Assembly: GCF_900177345.1 (NCBI RefSeq) | Contig: NZ_FWZT01000012.1 | Coordinates: 149,922 to 213,921, forward strand | Direction of reading: 5' to 3' | DNA length: 64,000 nucleotides | From: Pseudobacteriovorax antillogorgiicola | GTDB lineage: Bacteria > Bdellovibrionota_B > Oligoflexia > Oligoflexales > Oligoflexaceae | Shown: one piece after another, positions 9,048-17,800 of the stretch | Numbering within the stretch: position 1 is the first letter of the stretch | How the letters are laid out: the number at the start of each line of letters is the position of its first letter | Program-made: the position numbers and the translations under genes | Notes under the pieces: model-generated | The model's database searches: none | What the model was told of the DNA's origin: nothing | What the model saw: only the letters and a program-made list of their open reading frames with translations

Positions 9048-9575
9048 TTAGCGACCATAAAGTAATGTTGTAGTAGTCATAGCTAACTTGTTAGAATTTA
9101 AAATGAAACCAACAAGAGCCGGCTGGTAAGACGATTCCACTTTTATCTTATCTTTAAGTGCATAAACAGAGACTACATACCGATGTGGATGATCTTCTTT
9201 AGGGGGACACGGCCCTCCATACCCCGGCTGACCAAAGGATGTCAATGATTCAACAGCTCCCGCGGCAACTACTTTTTTGTAATTATCATTGTTGATTCTT
9301 TTGAAGGTATCAACGGGGATATTTGAAATCGCCCAATGCCACCAACCACCACCTGTAGGAGCGTCAGGGTCATAAATAGTTATCGAAACATATTTTGCAT
9401 CCTGTGGAAGTTCTGACCAGCTGATATCGGGAACTTGGTTTAAACCGGTACAACCAAACCCGTCATAAGTGTGTCGATGTTGAAGGTAAGAGCCTTTTGT
9501 GCCTTTCGTAGTGACATTTATTGACTTGCCAGTAGTGCAAATAGATAGCATCGCGAGTATAGATAGAATCTTCAT
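9048..9575 (-). CDS. YbhB/YbcL-family (PEBP / Raf kinase inhibitor-like) protein, exported
   Basis: 175 aa with a short signal peptide (MKILSILAMLSICTTGKS), so probably periplasmic. PEBP-family signatures are SWSELPQDAKYVSITIYDPD, GGGWWHWAISNIP, and GPCPPKEDHPHRYVVSVYAL, the ligand-pocket HR motif. Bacterial members bind small anionic ligands; their physiological role is poorly known. It is divergent from a MarR-type regulator at 9650 across a perfect 19-bp palindrome, so it is probably repressed by that regulator. The convergent operon ends 50 bp away. Confidence 0.93.
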   Translation of the reverse strand: MKILSILAMLSICTTGKSINVTTKGTKGSYLQHRHTYDGFGCTGLNQVPDISWSELPQDAKYVSITIYDPDAPTGGGWWHWAISNIPVDTFKRINNDNYKKVVAAGAVESLTSFGQPGYGGPCPPKEDHPHRYVVSVYALKDKIKVESSYQPALVGFILNSNKLAMTTTTLLYGR

Positions 9576-9588
9576 GGAAACTCCAATT

Positions 9589-9607
9589 TAGTTAGTATTA
9601 CTAACTA
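9589..9607. promoter_or_regulatory. MarR-type operator palindrome
   Basis: TAGTTAGTATTACTAACTA is a perfect inverted repeat (9-1-9) in the 74-bp gap between the divergent PEBP and MarR genes, starting 13 bp upstream of the PEBP start. Size and symmetry fit a MarR dimer site. Binding is inferred. Confidence 0.7.
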
Positions 9608-9649
9608 TATGGTTGTTTAACTATTAATGCAAGTATGATAGAGGAAGAT

Positions 9650-10084
9650 ATGAAGAAAAATATCTATGAAACATTTAGCCCAGGGTTCTTACTAACAAAG
9701 TCATCGCGAATGATTATGAAACGATATGAGGAAGGCCTTGGTCAAACTGGGATATCCCCACTGCAAAGTGGAGTACTCTATGTGATTTCATTTCACAGAA
9801 GCCCATCGCAAAAAGAAATTTCTGAGATTCTTTTTATAGACAAGGTGACACTTTCAAAAATTATTTTCAATTTGCAGCAAAACAAGCTGATTTCACATAT
9901 TACCTCTAATAATGACCGCCGAGAGAAAAGGTGGACCCTAACTGCAAAGGGAGAGGAGAAACTCAGGCAAGTTGAGGAAATTGATCACGAGATAGAGAAG
10001 TATATGAGGCACATAGTCAGTAAGAACGAATGTGACACTCTTAGTAAAGTACTCAAGAAGCTTCTGATTAAAGGGTCAAGCTAG
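9650..10084 (+). CDS. MarR family transcriptional regulator
   Basis: About 144 aa. The central winged HTH is visible: SPSQKEISEILFIDKVTLSKIIFNL as recognition region, then DRREKRWTLTAKG as the wing with the DxR motif of MarR proteins, then a C-terminal dimerisation helix. The frame opens at an ATG at 9635, but that codon lacks a ribosome-binding site, whereas GAGGA at 9641-9645 serves the ATG at 9650. It is divergent from the PEBP gene with a palindromic operator between, so local autoregulation and repression are likely. A decayed transposase begins immediately after its stop codon. Confidence 0.92.
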   Translation: MKKNIYETFSPGFLLTKSSRMIMKRYEEGLGQTGISPLQSGVLYVISFHRSPSQKEISEILFIDKVTLSKIIFNLQQNKLISHITSNNDRREKRWTLTAKGEEKLRQVEEIDHEIEKYMRHIVSKNECDTLSKVLKKLLIKGSS

Positions 10085-10085
10085 C

Positions 10086-10832
10086 GCCTGTTTGATCTTC
10101 CATCTGTGATTGGTATCAATGAGCATAGCCTTCGCAAACGTAAATACCAATCAGTGGACTATGTAACAGTGATCGTTGATCACAAAACAAAAGACTTTAT
10201 GAAGTGATTGACGGCCGCAATAAAGCTGACTTAGAAGATATTGCCGTTGACTTTAAGAGGCCAGAAAACGTAAAAGTTGTCACCTTAGGCCTGTCCAATA
10301 CCTTTAAAAGCTTTGCTAAAGAGGCTTTCCCTATTTCATGTTCAATGTTGCTTTGGAAAACTTGTGAATAGGTTTCGAAAAAGAAGAACAGGAGATGATA
10401 GGAAAACTCGAATTCGTCGACTTCTACTGCGTGATGGTCGAAAGCTAGAGCCCTATGAAAGAAAAGCCATCAGACGTTTTCTAAAAGATAAGGAAGACCT
10501 GAGGGAGGTCTACAGTTTCAAGGAGAGTGTTCATCGCCTGTACAGAACTAAGGGTAAAAAGCGTGCTCGCAAGGCTTTGATAAAGAACCTAGATCTAATG
10601 ACGCAGTCAACACTCCCAGAGGAAGTCTTTGCGGAAGACGATCTTAGCCTGGCGAAATGAGATAGTGGAGTACTTTGATGGAAGATACACCAATGGTCGT
10701 GTCGAGGGTTTCAATCGTAAAGCAAAGCTCGTCCAGAGAAGGGCTTTCGGGTTTAGAAAGCTTGAAAAACTATCGGTTGCAGTTGTTAAATGCTTGTCGG
10801 GGGAGGGCTTGACGGGTTTACCCACCACGTGA
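10086..10832 (+). pseudogene. ISL3-type transposase remnant
   Basis: Conceptual translation across frames gives the order expected for an ISL3-family transposase. INEHSLRKRKYQSVDYVTVI is the first DDE acidic region with IDEH replaced by INEH. LSNTFKSFAKEAFP follows, where a D normally replaces the L/N. RTGDDRKTRIRRLLLRDGRK, then YSFKESVHRLYRTKGKKRA, and finally GRVEGFNRKAKLVQRRAFGF at the C-terminus. The pieces lie in at least three frames (10313-10660 and 10629-10832 carry the last parts) and the N-terminal zinc ribbon/HTH is missing. The copy is 5'-truncated and frameshifted, hence inactive. Confidence 0.8.
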
Positions 10833-11245
10833 ACAGACCCGTTCTTTTGCTGCATTCAAGCCTTCAGCAAGTAAAGTTGAGTTCGGTATTTTCCTTCGTG
10901 CCACAACTGATACCCCTAGATTTAAGTTTATCGACAGCACAATGCAATGATCCTAAAATTAATTACATTAATGCTTGTATTAGGCCATTGAATAAAAGTT
11001 TTTTCTTTAATATCAATACTATATTGATAATTCTTATCTCCTAAATAATTTACTTTAATTCTCCTATATAATCAAAATTTATTATCCTAATTTTTCCTAA
11101 ATAACTCTCATAGATAATCTATATTGTATGATATCAGCTGGTTGAAGGCTAAGATCTCCGTCATTTGATTGGACTATGAATGAAGTAGCTCGTCTGTAAT
11201 GTAAAAGAAGGCTCACTAAGAGCCATATCAGCGTCAAACGATAGC
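10833..11245. other. AT-rich gene-free interval
   Basis: About 410 bp between two transposase fragments. From roughly 10930 to 11130 it is strikingly AT-rich. No supported gene, tRNA or terminator seen. Confidence 0.5.
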
Positions 11246-11458
11246 TTGGTGGCTTCAAAGTTTCCCAGAGCACGAAAGGTCTACGAACTGAAGGAAAGCA
11301 TGCACCGGTTCTATAGGATTCGAGGCTTGAAGTTTATCAAAACGGCGCTGACTAAAATTTTAGGCATGATGGGTAGATCAGAACTTGGAGAAGTTGTAAG
11401 CAAGCAGGGCCTAAAATCATTGCTTGAACCTGGCAAGAACTCAAGACCAGGGAACTAA
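11246..11458 (+). pseudogene. Second ISL3-type transposase fragment
   Basis: A 70-aa open stretch containing YELKESMHRFYRIRGL, which aligns with YSFKESVHRLYRTKGK of the remnant at 10086-10832; the following segments also align (ALTKILGMMGRS against ALIKNLDLMTQS). The level of difference shows a separate, older copy rather than a simple duplication. Nothing recognisable of the rest of the transposase remains. Confidence 0.6.
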
Positions 11459-11490
11459 CTAGAATAACTCAGAAATTCTTATCGCACCAT

Positions 11491-11562
11491 AGTGACCGGA
11501 GGCGGACTTGAACCGGCACGACCTTGCGGTAGGGAGATTTTAAGTCTTCTGTGTCTACCAAT
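11491..11562 (-). pseudogene. tRNA-Leu(UAA) remnant lacking its 5' end
   Basis: Read on the minus strand, the segment holds the D-loop piece TTGGTAGACAC, an anticodon loop CTTAAAA (anticodon TAA), a variable arm, the T-loop GGTTCAAGTCC and an acceptor-like end. The 5' acceptor half and D-stem are not present beyond 11562, the anticodon and T stems each have a mismatch, and no CCA follows. This is a broken gene or an integration scar next to the transposase debris, not a functional tRNA. Confidence 0.55.
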
Positions 11563-11794
11563 ACTCAAATTGCCAGCGGGTAAATGGTTCCTTGTAAGAA
11601 TCATCGGATTTCACTCCTCGATTTCTCTTCACCCTACCCTAAGTAGTATATTCTTTAGTTACAGTGAGTTAAATGAGTCGGCGGGCGATACTCACTCAGT
11701 TCTTGTGGGTGTGACCCGTTGACTTTTGTGATAGAACTGAGATAATAATCCATTGTGACTGGATTATTTCGCCAATTAGAGACTAGGATTTTCC

Positions 11795-12955
11795 ATGTGG
11801 ATTCAACGTAAATACCAAGATTTGATTGCGGAGTCAGTATCAACTCGGCCTGCTGTCCTAGTCACTGGAGCCCGACAGACTGGAAAGACTTCTATTCTCT
11901 CTCACATGTTCCCAGATTACTCTTTTGTGAGCCTTGATCTACCGTCAATGGCCGAGTTAGCAGAGAACGAGCCAGAACGGTTCCTTAGAGAGTTCCCGCC
12001 ACCTGTTATCATTGATGAGGCTCAGTATGCTCCCCGGTTGTTTCGCCATCTGAAAAGGTTCATCGATGAGTCTCGAAGCATAAACGGTCAGTTCTTATTA
12101 ACTGGATCTCAGAAGTTTCAGTTGATGAATTCGGTTGGAGATTCTCTCGCAGGTAGAATCGATATCATTGAATTCGAAACACTATCGCAACAAGAGATTC
12201 TGAGCACTCAAAGCAGTTTGTCTTTGGAATCTCTTCTTTTTCGGGGAGGCTATCCCGAGCTTCATAATAACGTTGAACTAAGAGAATCAAGATTCTTTAG
12301 TGGATATATTGCTTCTTATCTAGAGCGTGATGTAAAAGGCGTATTAAATGTCCAGAATCTTCGAGATTTCGAGAGCTTTATTAGAGCTCTTGCCTTAAGG
12401 TCTGGACAGTTACTAAACAAGGCAGAGGTTGCAAAAGATATAGGGATTAGTCCCACGACAGCAAACTCCTGGATCTCGGTTCTTGAAGCTTCTGGGCAGA
12501 TTACCCTTCTAGAGCCATGGTTTGGTAACAAGACTAAACAAATGGTCAAGAGTCCTAAACTTTACTTTAATGATACGGGTCTCCTAATCTTCCTGCTAGG
12601 AATAAGGTCTGAAGAGGCTATGTTAGATTCACCTTACTTAGGAGCCATTTGGGAGACGTTTGTCTTTTCCGAGATTCGTAAGAGAGATCTTCACCGAGAT
12701 GGTTCATGGAACTGGAACTTCTATCGAGATAAGACTAGAGAGATTGATTTTATTAAGGATGAAGGCGGAGTCTTTACTTTGCTAGAGTGTAAATGGACTG
12801 AGAGTCCTTCTAAGAAAGATATCAAACATCTGGAGTATTTTAGAGAGAATATTGCTAAAGGTAGGGTAGCTAAAAGTTTTGTTGTATCAAGACCTAGTAA
12901 TCGATTTCCGCTTTCCGAGTTTGTTGATGCGGCTAATCTTCAGGATTTGTGGTGA
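11795..12955 (+). CDS. AAA-type ATPase with DUF4143 domain
   Basis: 386 aa. The N-terminal AAA_14 P-loop domain shows Walker A VTGARQTGKTS (residues ~23-33), Walker B PPVIIDEAQYAP (~69-80) and sensor FLLTGSQKF. The C-terminal half is the DUF4143 domain, with a winged-helix-like KAEVAKDIGISPTTANSWI and a nuclease-like end (REIDFIKDE then LLECKW), reminiscent of a PD-(D/E)XK fold. Family members are widespread, often solitary and mobile, with unclear biological role. It stands alone between transposon/tRNA debris and the long direct repeat, consistent with horizontal acquisition. Confidence 0.9.
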   Translation: MWIQRKYQDLIAESVSTRPAVLVTGARQTGKTSILSHMFPDYSFVSLDLPSMAELAENEPERFLREFPPPVIIDEAQYAPRLFRHLKRFIDESRSINGQFLLTGSQKFQLMNSVGDSLAGRIDIIEFETLSQQEILSTQSSLSLESLLFRGGYPELHNNVELRESRFFSGYIASYLERDVKGVLNVQNLRDFESFIRALALRSGQLLNKAEVAKDIGISPTTANSWISVLEASGQITLLEPWFGNKTKQMVKSPKLYFNDTGLLIFLLGIRSEEAMLDSPYLGAIWETFVFSEIRKRDLHRDGSWNWNFYRDKTREIDFIKDEGGVFTLLECKWTESPSKKDIKHLEYFRENIAKGRVAKSFVVSRPSNRFPLSEFVDAANLQDLW

Positions 12956-13003
12956 TCTTGGCAGCGCTTAGCCGAGAGATTTTTTCGTTGATAGTTCGAG
13001 TCG

Positions 13004-13028
13004 TGGTGCCCGGGGCCGGACTTGAACC
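13004..13028 (-). other. tRNA 3'-end fragment (T-loop to CCA)
   Basis: On the minus strand these 25 bases read as half a T-stem, the T-loop TTCAAGT, CCGGC, an acceptor strand CCCGGGC and ACCA. Beyond 13028 the sequence is no longer tRNA. Such 3'-terminal tRNA pieces are the classical left-over of site-specific integration by tyrosine recombinases. A second copy lies at 33174-33198. Confidence 0.65.
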
Positions 13029-13391
13029 TTACTGAAGGTATAGGTTATGCCAAGGGTTTGGTCCAGTGGAAAGCTGGGACAGAATTCCCAAGTGTCGTTA
13101 TCTCAAGACTTGATCCATGTTTTCTGCAATAATTTCAGTGTTGTAAATAAAGGATTTAGCCGTAAGGTGTATTTTACAAAGCACTTAATCGGCTGAAGCT
13201 TCAAGTAATAGCTATTGATTCTAGTTGATTAGTGGTTGGTGTCGCTGTAGTTCTACGAATTTCAATGGCGAGAACGGAGAACTCCCAGAAATCTACGCTG
13301 ATGTTAGATTTCTAATCGCGTTCTCAACCTAGCCTTCTCAAGAACAACCCGGAATAAATCTGAGGTGGCTTCTTGAAGAAGCCAGGTTGGG
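13004..13391. repeat. Long direct repeat, copy A (left boundary of ~20-kb segment)
   Basis: Positions 13004-13284 are identical, base for base by my reading, to 33174-33454, in the same orientation. The following ~105 bp are clearly related but diverged. The repeat carries no ORF. It starts exactly at a tRNA 3'-end sequence and ends in a hairpin whose core is GGCTTCTT-G-AAGAAGCC (13367-13383). Within it AGAAATCTA and TAGATTTCT form a 9-bp stem. The two copies flank Tc-like locus 1. Confidence 0.9.
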
Positions 13392-13548
13392 GAAGTTACT
13401 CTACGAAAGCTCTTGTACCACAGCAGGTGGAACCCTTATTCGATATTGGCAGATAAACAGCTAATTCCGCGATGACTGGTATTGAAAGACTAGTCGAGCT
13501 GCAACAACGAAATTTTGAGAGAGCCACCAAATAGGATGCTTAAAAACC

Positions 13549-13854
13549 ATGTCCAATAAACACAATTCCTATCAATATCCGTCACATTCCGCGCAAAAAA
13601 TAGGACTAGCAAGTAAGCTAGCTCTGCTTGGTATATTCGTCTCCATGAGCCTCATCTTAGCTTCGTCTGCCTTGGCTACGATCACTCCTGTCGATCAAAG
13701 GTTTACCGTCAATAGATACGTGAATCTTCAACGTCAAGTGCGGAGTCTCATTACTAGGGGGTCAACTTTCGCGATAACGGGCATCCCCACAGGCACAAAC
13801 ACTAGTTACGTGGTCAGTCTTACTTATATATTGGCTCTCGACTATGGCGATTGA
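13549..13854 (+). CDS. Small exported protein of unknown function
   Basis: 101 aa. A long polar n-region is followed by a hydrophobic segment (about residues 20-40) ending ASSALA-TITPV, a plausible signal-peptidase site, leaving roughly 58 residues of mature protein. There is no clear ribosome-binding site and no recognisable domain. It sits alone just inside the left repeat, so it may be real but is not strongly supported. Confidence 0.45.
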   Translation: MSNKHNSYQYPSHSAQKIGLASKLALLGIFVSMSLILASSALATITPVDQRFTVNRYVNLQRQVRSLITRGSTFAITGIPTGTNTSYVVSLTYILALDYGD

Positions 13855-14070
13855 AACCTACAAATATTCTACCAAATAAATAGATTAACATTGACAGTAG
13901 CTTACAGAGATATGAGCGTCGAGGCTATTTCTCGCTCCTGATGGCTAACGGTCTGCTTGGGACTTGGTCTAGGATCTTACACTGGTATGAGTACGCCCAG
14001 ACTGAACTTTATGAGTTCCAGTCTTGGATCTAAACTCAGTCGAAAAGCATGTCTATAAAAGGGCCTATTT

Positions 14071-14532
14071 ATGATTCTTAAAAAGCTTAACGTTCACCTT
14101 GTGACTTTGAAGAAAGGCCGGCTGACAGAGCTAGATCGATTTCGCTTCGGTCTGCTCTACACCGGGCAACTCCTGCTCGTGGGATTTATGGTGTTTGACT
14201 CCGACCCCTACAGCTATGAGGCAGATCTCAGACTTATAGTGAAACTGGTTCTTCCTAGCCTGGTGCTGCTAAGCTTTGTTTCTTGTTTTGCGATCAATGG
14301 CGCGAATCGGGGAACTGACTTTTTGATCCGTTACGTGGTAGTTGCGAGCATCGCCATCCTTAATTTAGGGATGCTGCTATCACCATTGGTTCTACTTATT
14401 GGGGGGGTGGGAGATCAGTTTTCAGATTTAAGTTTTTGGTCTTTGGATCGCTATAGCTTTCTTCTGGGTATTCTTGCAGCCCTGCTATATCTTGTTATGA
14501 CGATTCGTACCTTTAAATGGCTTAATCAGTAG
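14071..14532 (+). CDS. Small integral membrane protein
   Basis: 153 aa with four hydrophobic segments at roughly residues 28-45, 58-78, 90-115 and 128-145, ending in TIRTFKWLNQ. AAGGGCC lies 8-10 nt upstream of the ATG. No family recognised. It is convergent with the deaminase-tipped toxin gene that ends at 14751. Its orientation argues against a standard co-transcribed immunity gene, although a membrane protein beside a toxin is suggestive. Confidence 0.65.
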   Translation: MILKKLNVHLVTLKKGRLTELDRFRFGLLYTGQLLLVGFMVFDSDPYSYEADLRLIVKLVLPSLVLLSFVSCFAINGANRGTDFLIRYVVVASIAILNLGMLLSPLVLLIGGVGDQFSDLSFWSLDRYSFLLGILAALLYLVMTIRTFKWLNQ

Positions 14533-14644
14533 TTAAAGGAAAAGGAGCACCAAAGGCGCAATGCCTTTGATGCTCGTAAGGAGAAAGGGACCCCAACGTA
14601 CCCATGTTTTTGAACTAACGAACTAGGTTTTGAAAAGCTCCTGT

Positions 14645-14860
14645 TCAGACCTTGAACGCGAGGCCATCGCCAGACGGATCGGTAAAGAAGATTGTCGTGT
14701 ACTCTCCTACTACTTTTAGCAATTCGAGTATTCTACCAGCTGCTATCTTGTTATGTCCCTTTACTACTCCTGGTCTTTCTTCTGTGGTACTCACTTCCAA
14801 AATCACTGGACCCTTTAATTTGCGTTTTACCAGTGTTGGCGTCCCACATATAGTGAACAA
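14645..14860 (-). CDS. Overlapping ORF at the toxin 3' end (candidate immunity protein or shifted tail)
   Basis: A 71-aa frame, shifted by one relative to the toxin gene, overlaps its last 110 bp and continues 106 bp past its stop. The part beyond the overlap has a protein-like pattern (GRILELLKVVGEYTTIFFTD). It could be a small immunity gene, or the toxin's original C-terminus after a frameshift. Nothing else downstream on this strand could serve as immunity for locus 1. Reality is uncertain. Confidence 0.35.
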   Translation of the reverse strand: MFTICGTPTLVKRKLKGPVILEVSTTEERPGVVKGHNKIAAGRILELLKVVGEYTTIFFTDPSGDGLAFKV

Positions 14861-17800
14861 CTTTGCTTCCTTCGATAACCCGCCAGTTGTATTGAATCCT
14901 TATTTTCTTTCCCATTTTGGAACTGTCATCATCTTTAATTATGTTCCCTCCATTTGCAGCTCGTGCCATCGCACCTTTGCAACCAGTGCAGGGTGCCTGT
15001 ACCCCATCGAACACTACTAAGTCGTTCTCCTCCAGGCGGTCTTTTACTGAGAGAAGGCCAATTTTTTCAGTATGGACGAGTGATCGATTAAAGCCACTGG
15101 ATATTTTCTCAACTCCTTCTTTGTCTTTGTATGTTTTTCCTGGTTTTAAGTAGGGTTCAAGGACAGCCTCGTTAGTCTCTTTTCCACTTGTAAGACTCAG
15201 ACTTTTCACTACTTGGTCCCCGCGGATTACGACCATTTCGGCATAGTGTGTAGTATCTTCGGTTTTGGGTAGTATATAATCTTCGCCTTCACTGTCGCTT
15301 TCCCCTTCGAGCCCAGTAGGATCCACAAAGTTAACAGGATCGAACCCAACATAGCTATAGAGATCACATTCCTTAATTCGCCCCAAACATCGAGCCGGCT
15401 GCATCAAAAAGCTGGGGTCAGGACTCATAAACTGCCCTAAGCCAGGCAAGAAATGACGATGCTGCATCTGATAGGAGGCTGATTCCCAATCTCCCATGGC
15501 TCCTGCATAGCCATCGCGGTGAAAGTCCCAGCTCTCACCCAGCCTGATCACCTGGCCGTAAGGGTCGTAGTCATGATAGTCAAGAATCTCCCCAGCGGCG
15601 CTCACCGTCCCCAAGACACTGCCTAGATGATCATTGATTACATAGCGCAAGTCCTCATCACCAGTTCGGGTGGCAATGGCAGTAGAACCCAACTTATAGT
15701 GATAGGTACTCTCATCGTTCCTCTCATCGTAGCTAACAAGATCATCCCAGTGAAAAACCCGGCCCAAGCTGGTGCCATCAGTTTTCTTGGTCGTTTCTGA
15801 AAAACGCATCTTATTGGGCAGATACTGGTAATGAATCTCCTCGTCATTGCCAATAGTCTTTGAGCGCAGCTGGTTATCTGGTGACCAAGACAGTAGCTCC
15901 TGCATGCCATCAGCGAGTAATATAGCTTTCAGCCGGCCAGCCGGATCAAAGCTATGAACCTGGTCATCGACTGCGATGGATGATAGGTAGGTATCGAAGG
16001 TACTGGCCTTGGAGTAGTTATAGGAAAGAGCCTTACCAGCAAAGTTGCTCATCCGGCCCTGGCTATCAAAGCCATAGTTGTACTCTTTGGAAACACCCTC
16101 GCTCTGATCTTGGAACAGCTGGTAGGTAGCCTTACTCAATCGACCCAGCTGGTCATAGCTAAAGTCTTTTTGAAAGCTCTTGTACCAAAGCATGCCACCC
16201 TTTATCTCAGTGATGCGATCAAGCGCATTGTAGATGTAGCTATGCTCGCTTCTTACCGCTCCTAGCGTATCGATGCGCGTTTTTAGGCGCATCAGGTTCT
16301 TGTAGTAGTTATAGGATCGCTTCACACTATCTGTGAAAGCCATCTCAAGGAGACGACCCAGACGATCGATCTTGATCTCTTTGATCAAGTTAGATACAGA
16401 CGTGACCTGGCCGTCGTGAGGTGAGTATTGGAGAGCTGTGGTCTCTAGATTAGGATAGATGATCTTACTCAGACGGGCGTACTGATCATACTCGAATCCT
16501 AGACTATGCTCGCTGCTATGACGAGGGTTTGCGATGCGCAGGGTTTTTCTAGCGGTCATTCCTAGGGGATGATAGTCATAGTCGAGGCACGATCCATCAG
16601 CCATGCAGAGGCTAGCGATGCGGCCCTTCGTGTAGGTACTGGTATTTGCGCTGCCTGGCCTTTGATCATAGAACCACTCAAACTCCTTTGCTTTATTTTG
16701 ATCAGCATCCTGACGATAGCGAATCGTAGGTCTTGCTAGGGAATCATAGATAGTCTCATAGGAGCCCAGAAGTTGGTTCTGCGAGTCATAATAGTTTTGA
16801 AGGGTCAGATCGCCGCGCTGATTGTAGGTCAGCGTCTGGCGACCAAACTCCGACTGAGCTGAGAGCATGCGGCCGAGTTCGTCCCAGCTATAGCTTCTTG
16901 TTATACCTTGGTGGGTGATAAGCTGCTCCACCCGATCCTGACGATCAAAGAAGACCTTCACAGCTTGTCGAGGCTGACCATCTTCGGAACCACCAATTTC
17001 AGTACGATAAACACGGCCGAAATGATCATAGAAGGTGTCCCGCCTTTCTCCTAGTTCTAGATGAGCCGAAACTTGGCCGATTCTATAGCTATAGGTGGTT
17101 TCGTTTTTAGCTGCCATGTCGCTAGAAGAGGGTGTTAGAAGCCTCTCGGCCCGTCCTTGGTAGTCCCAGCTTAAGACCTTAGCTATGCTAAGGTCTGGCT
17201 TCCAAGTCTCGATAGAATCATTGGCGCTAAGAGCTTCTCTGCTGACCTTAAGCCTTGGGAGGCCCCGTTGATCAAAGCTTTGCCAATCTGTAATGATCCA
17301 GTCCTGACTCCCCACAGGAATAAGATTTCCGACGGGTCGTCCCAAACCATCGATATAGCCGATGCTGGGTCGTGTGCTGCTAGAAGCTTGAATGCTGGCA
17401 AAGCCAAAGCTTGTCTTGGTCCCAAACTGGTAGCTACGGGTCTCAACGGGTTCTGATTGACCAGGATTAGTGGTTGAGATCTGCCGGCTGAGTCCGTCAT
17501 ACGCGAAGCTAATTCTCTGACCGTTTTCGTCGATGGTCGCTAGCAAGAGATCGCCCAGCTCGGACCATTCCATGGAGCGGATGAGCTTGGTTTTACCAGC
17601 GCTCTTAGTAATCGAGGTGAGGTTAAAGGCACCAGGATCATCATAGGTCATGGTGGTTTTATAACCTAATGGATCAGTCGATTCGATAAGGTTGCCGTAG
17701 GCATCATAAACGAGACTTTCTTGAGCTTCCATGAGTCCACCGCGCAGTCGCTCCGTTCTAAGCAATGACAGCTTGTCATCGACAAAATTATCAGTGCGTG

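Noticed and set aside
10313..10660. An independent small gene
   Set aside because: It is the middle of a frameshifted ISL3-type transposase; parts before and after lie in other frames.
11491..11562. Functional tRNA-Leu
   Set aside because: 5' acceptor strand and D-stem missing, stems mismatched, no CCA.
13004..13028. A complete tRNA gene
   Set aside because: Only the T-loop-to-CCA end is present; no anticodon or D arm follows on the minus strand. Same for 33174-33198.
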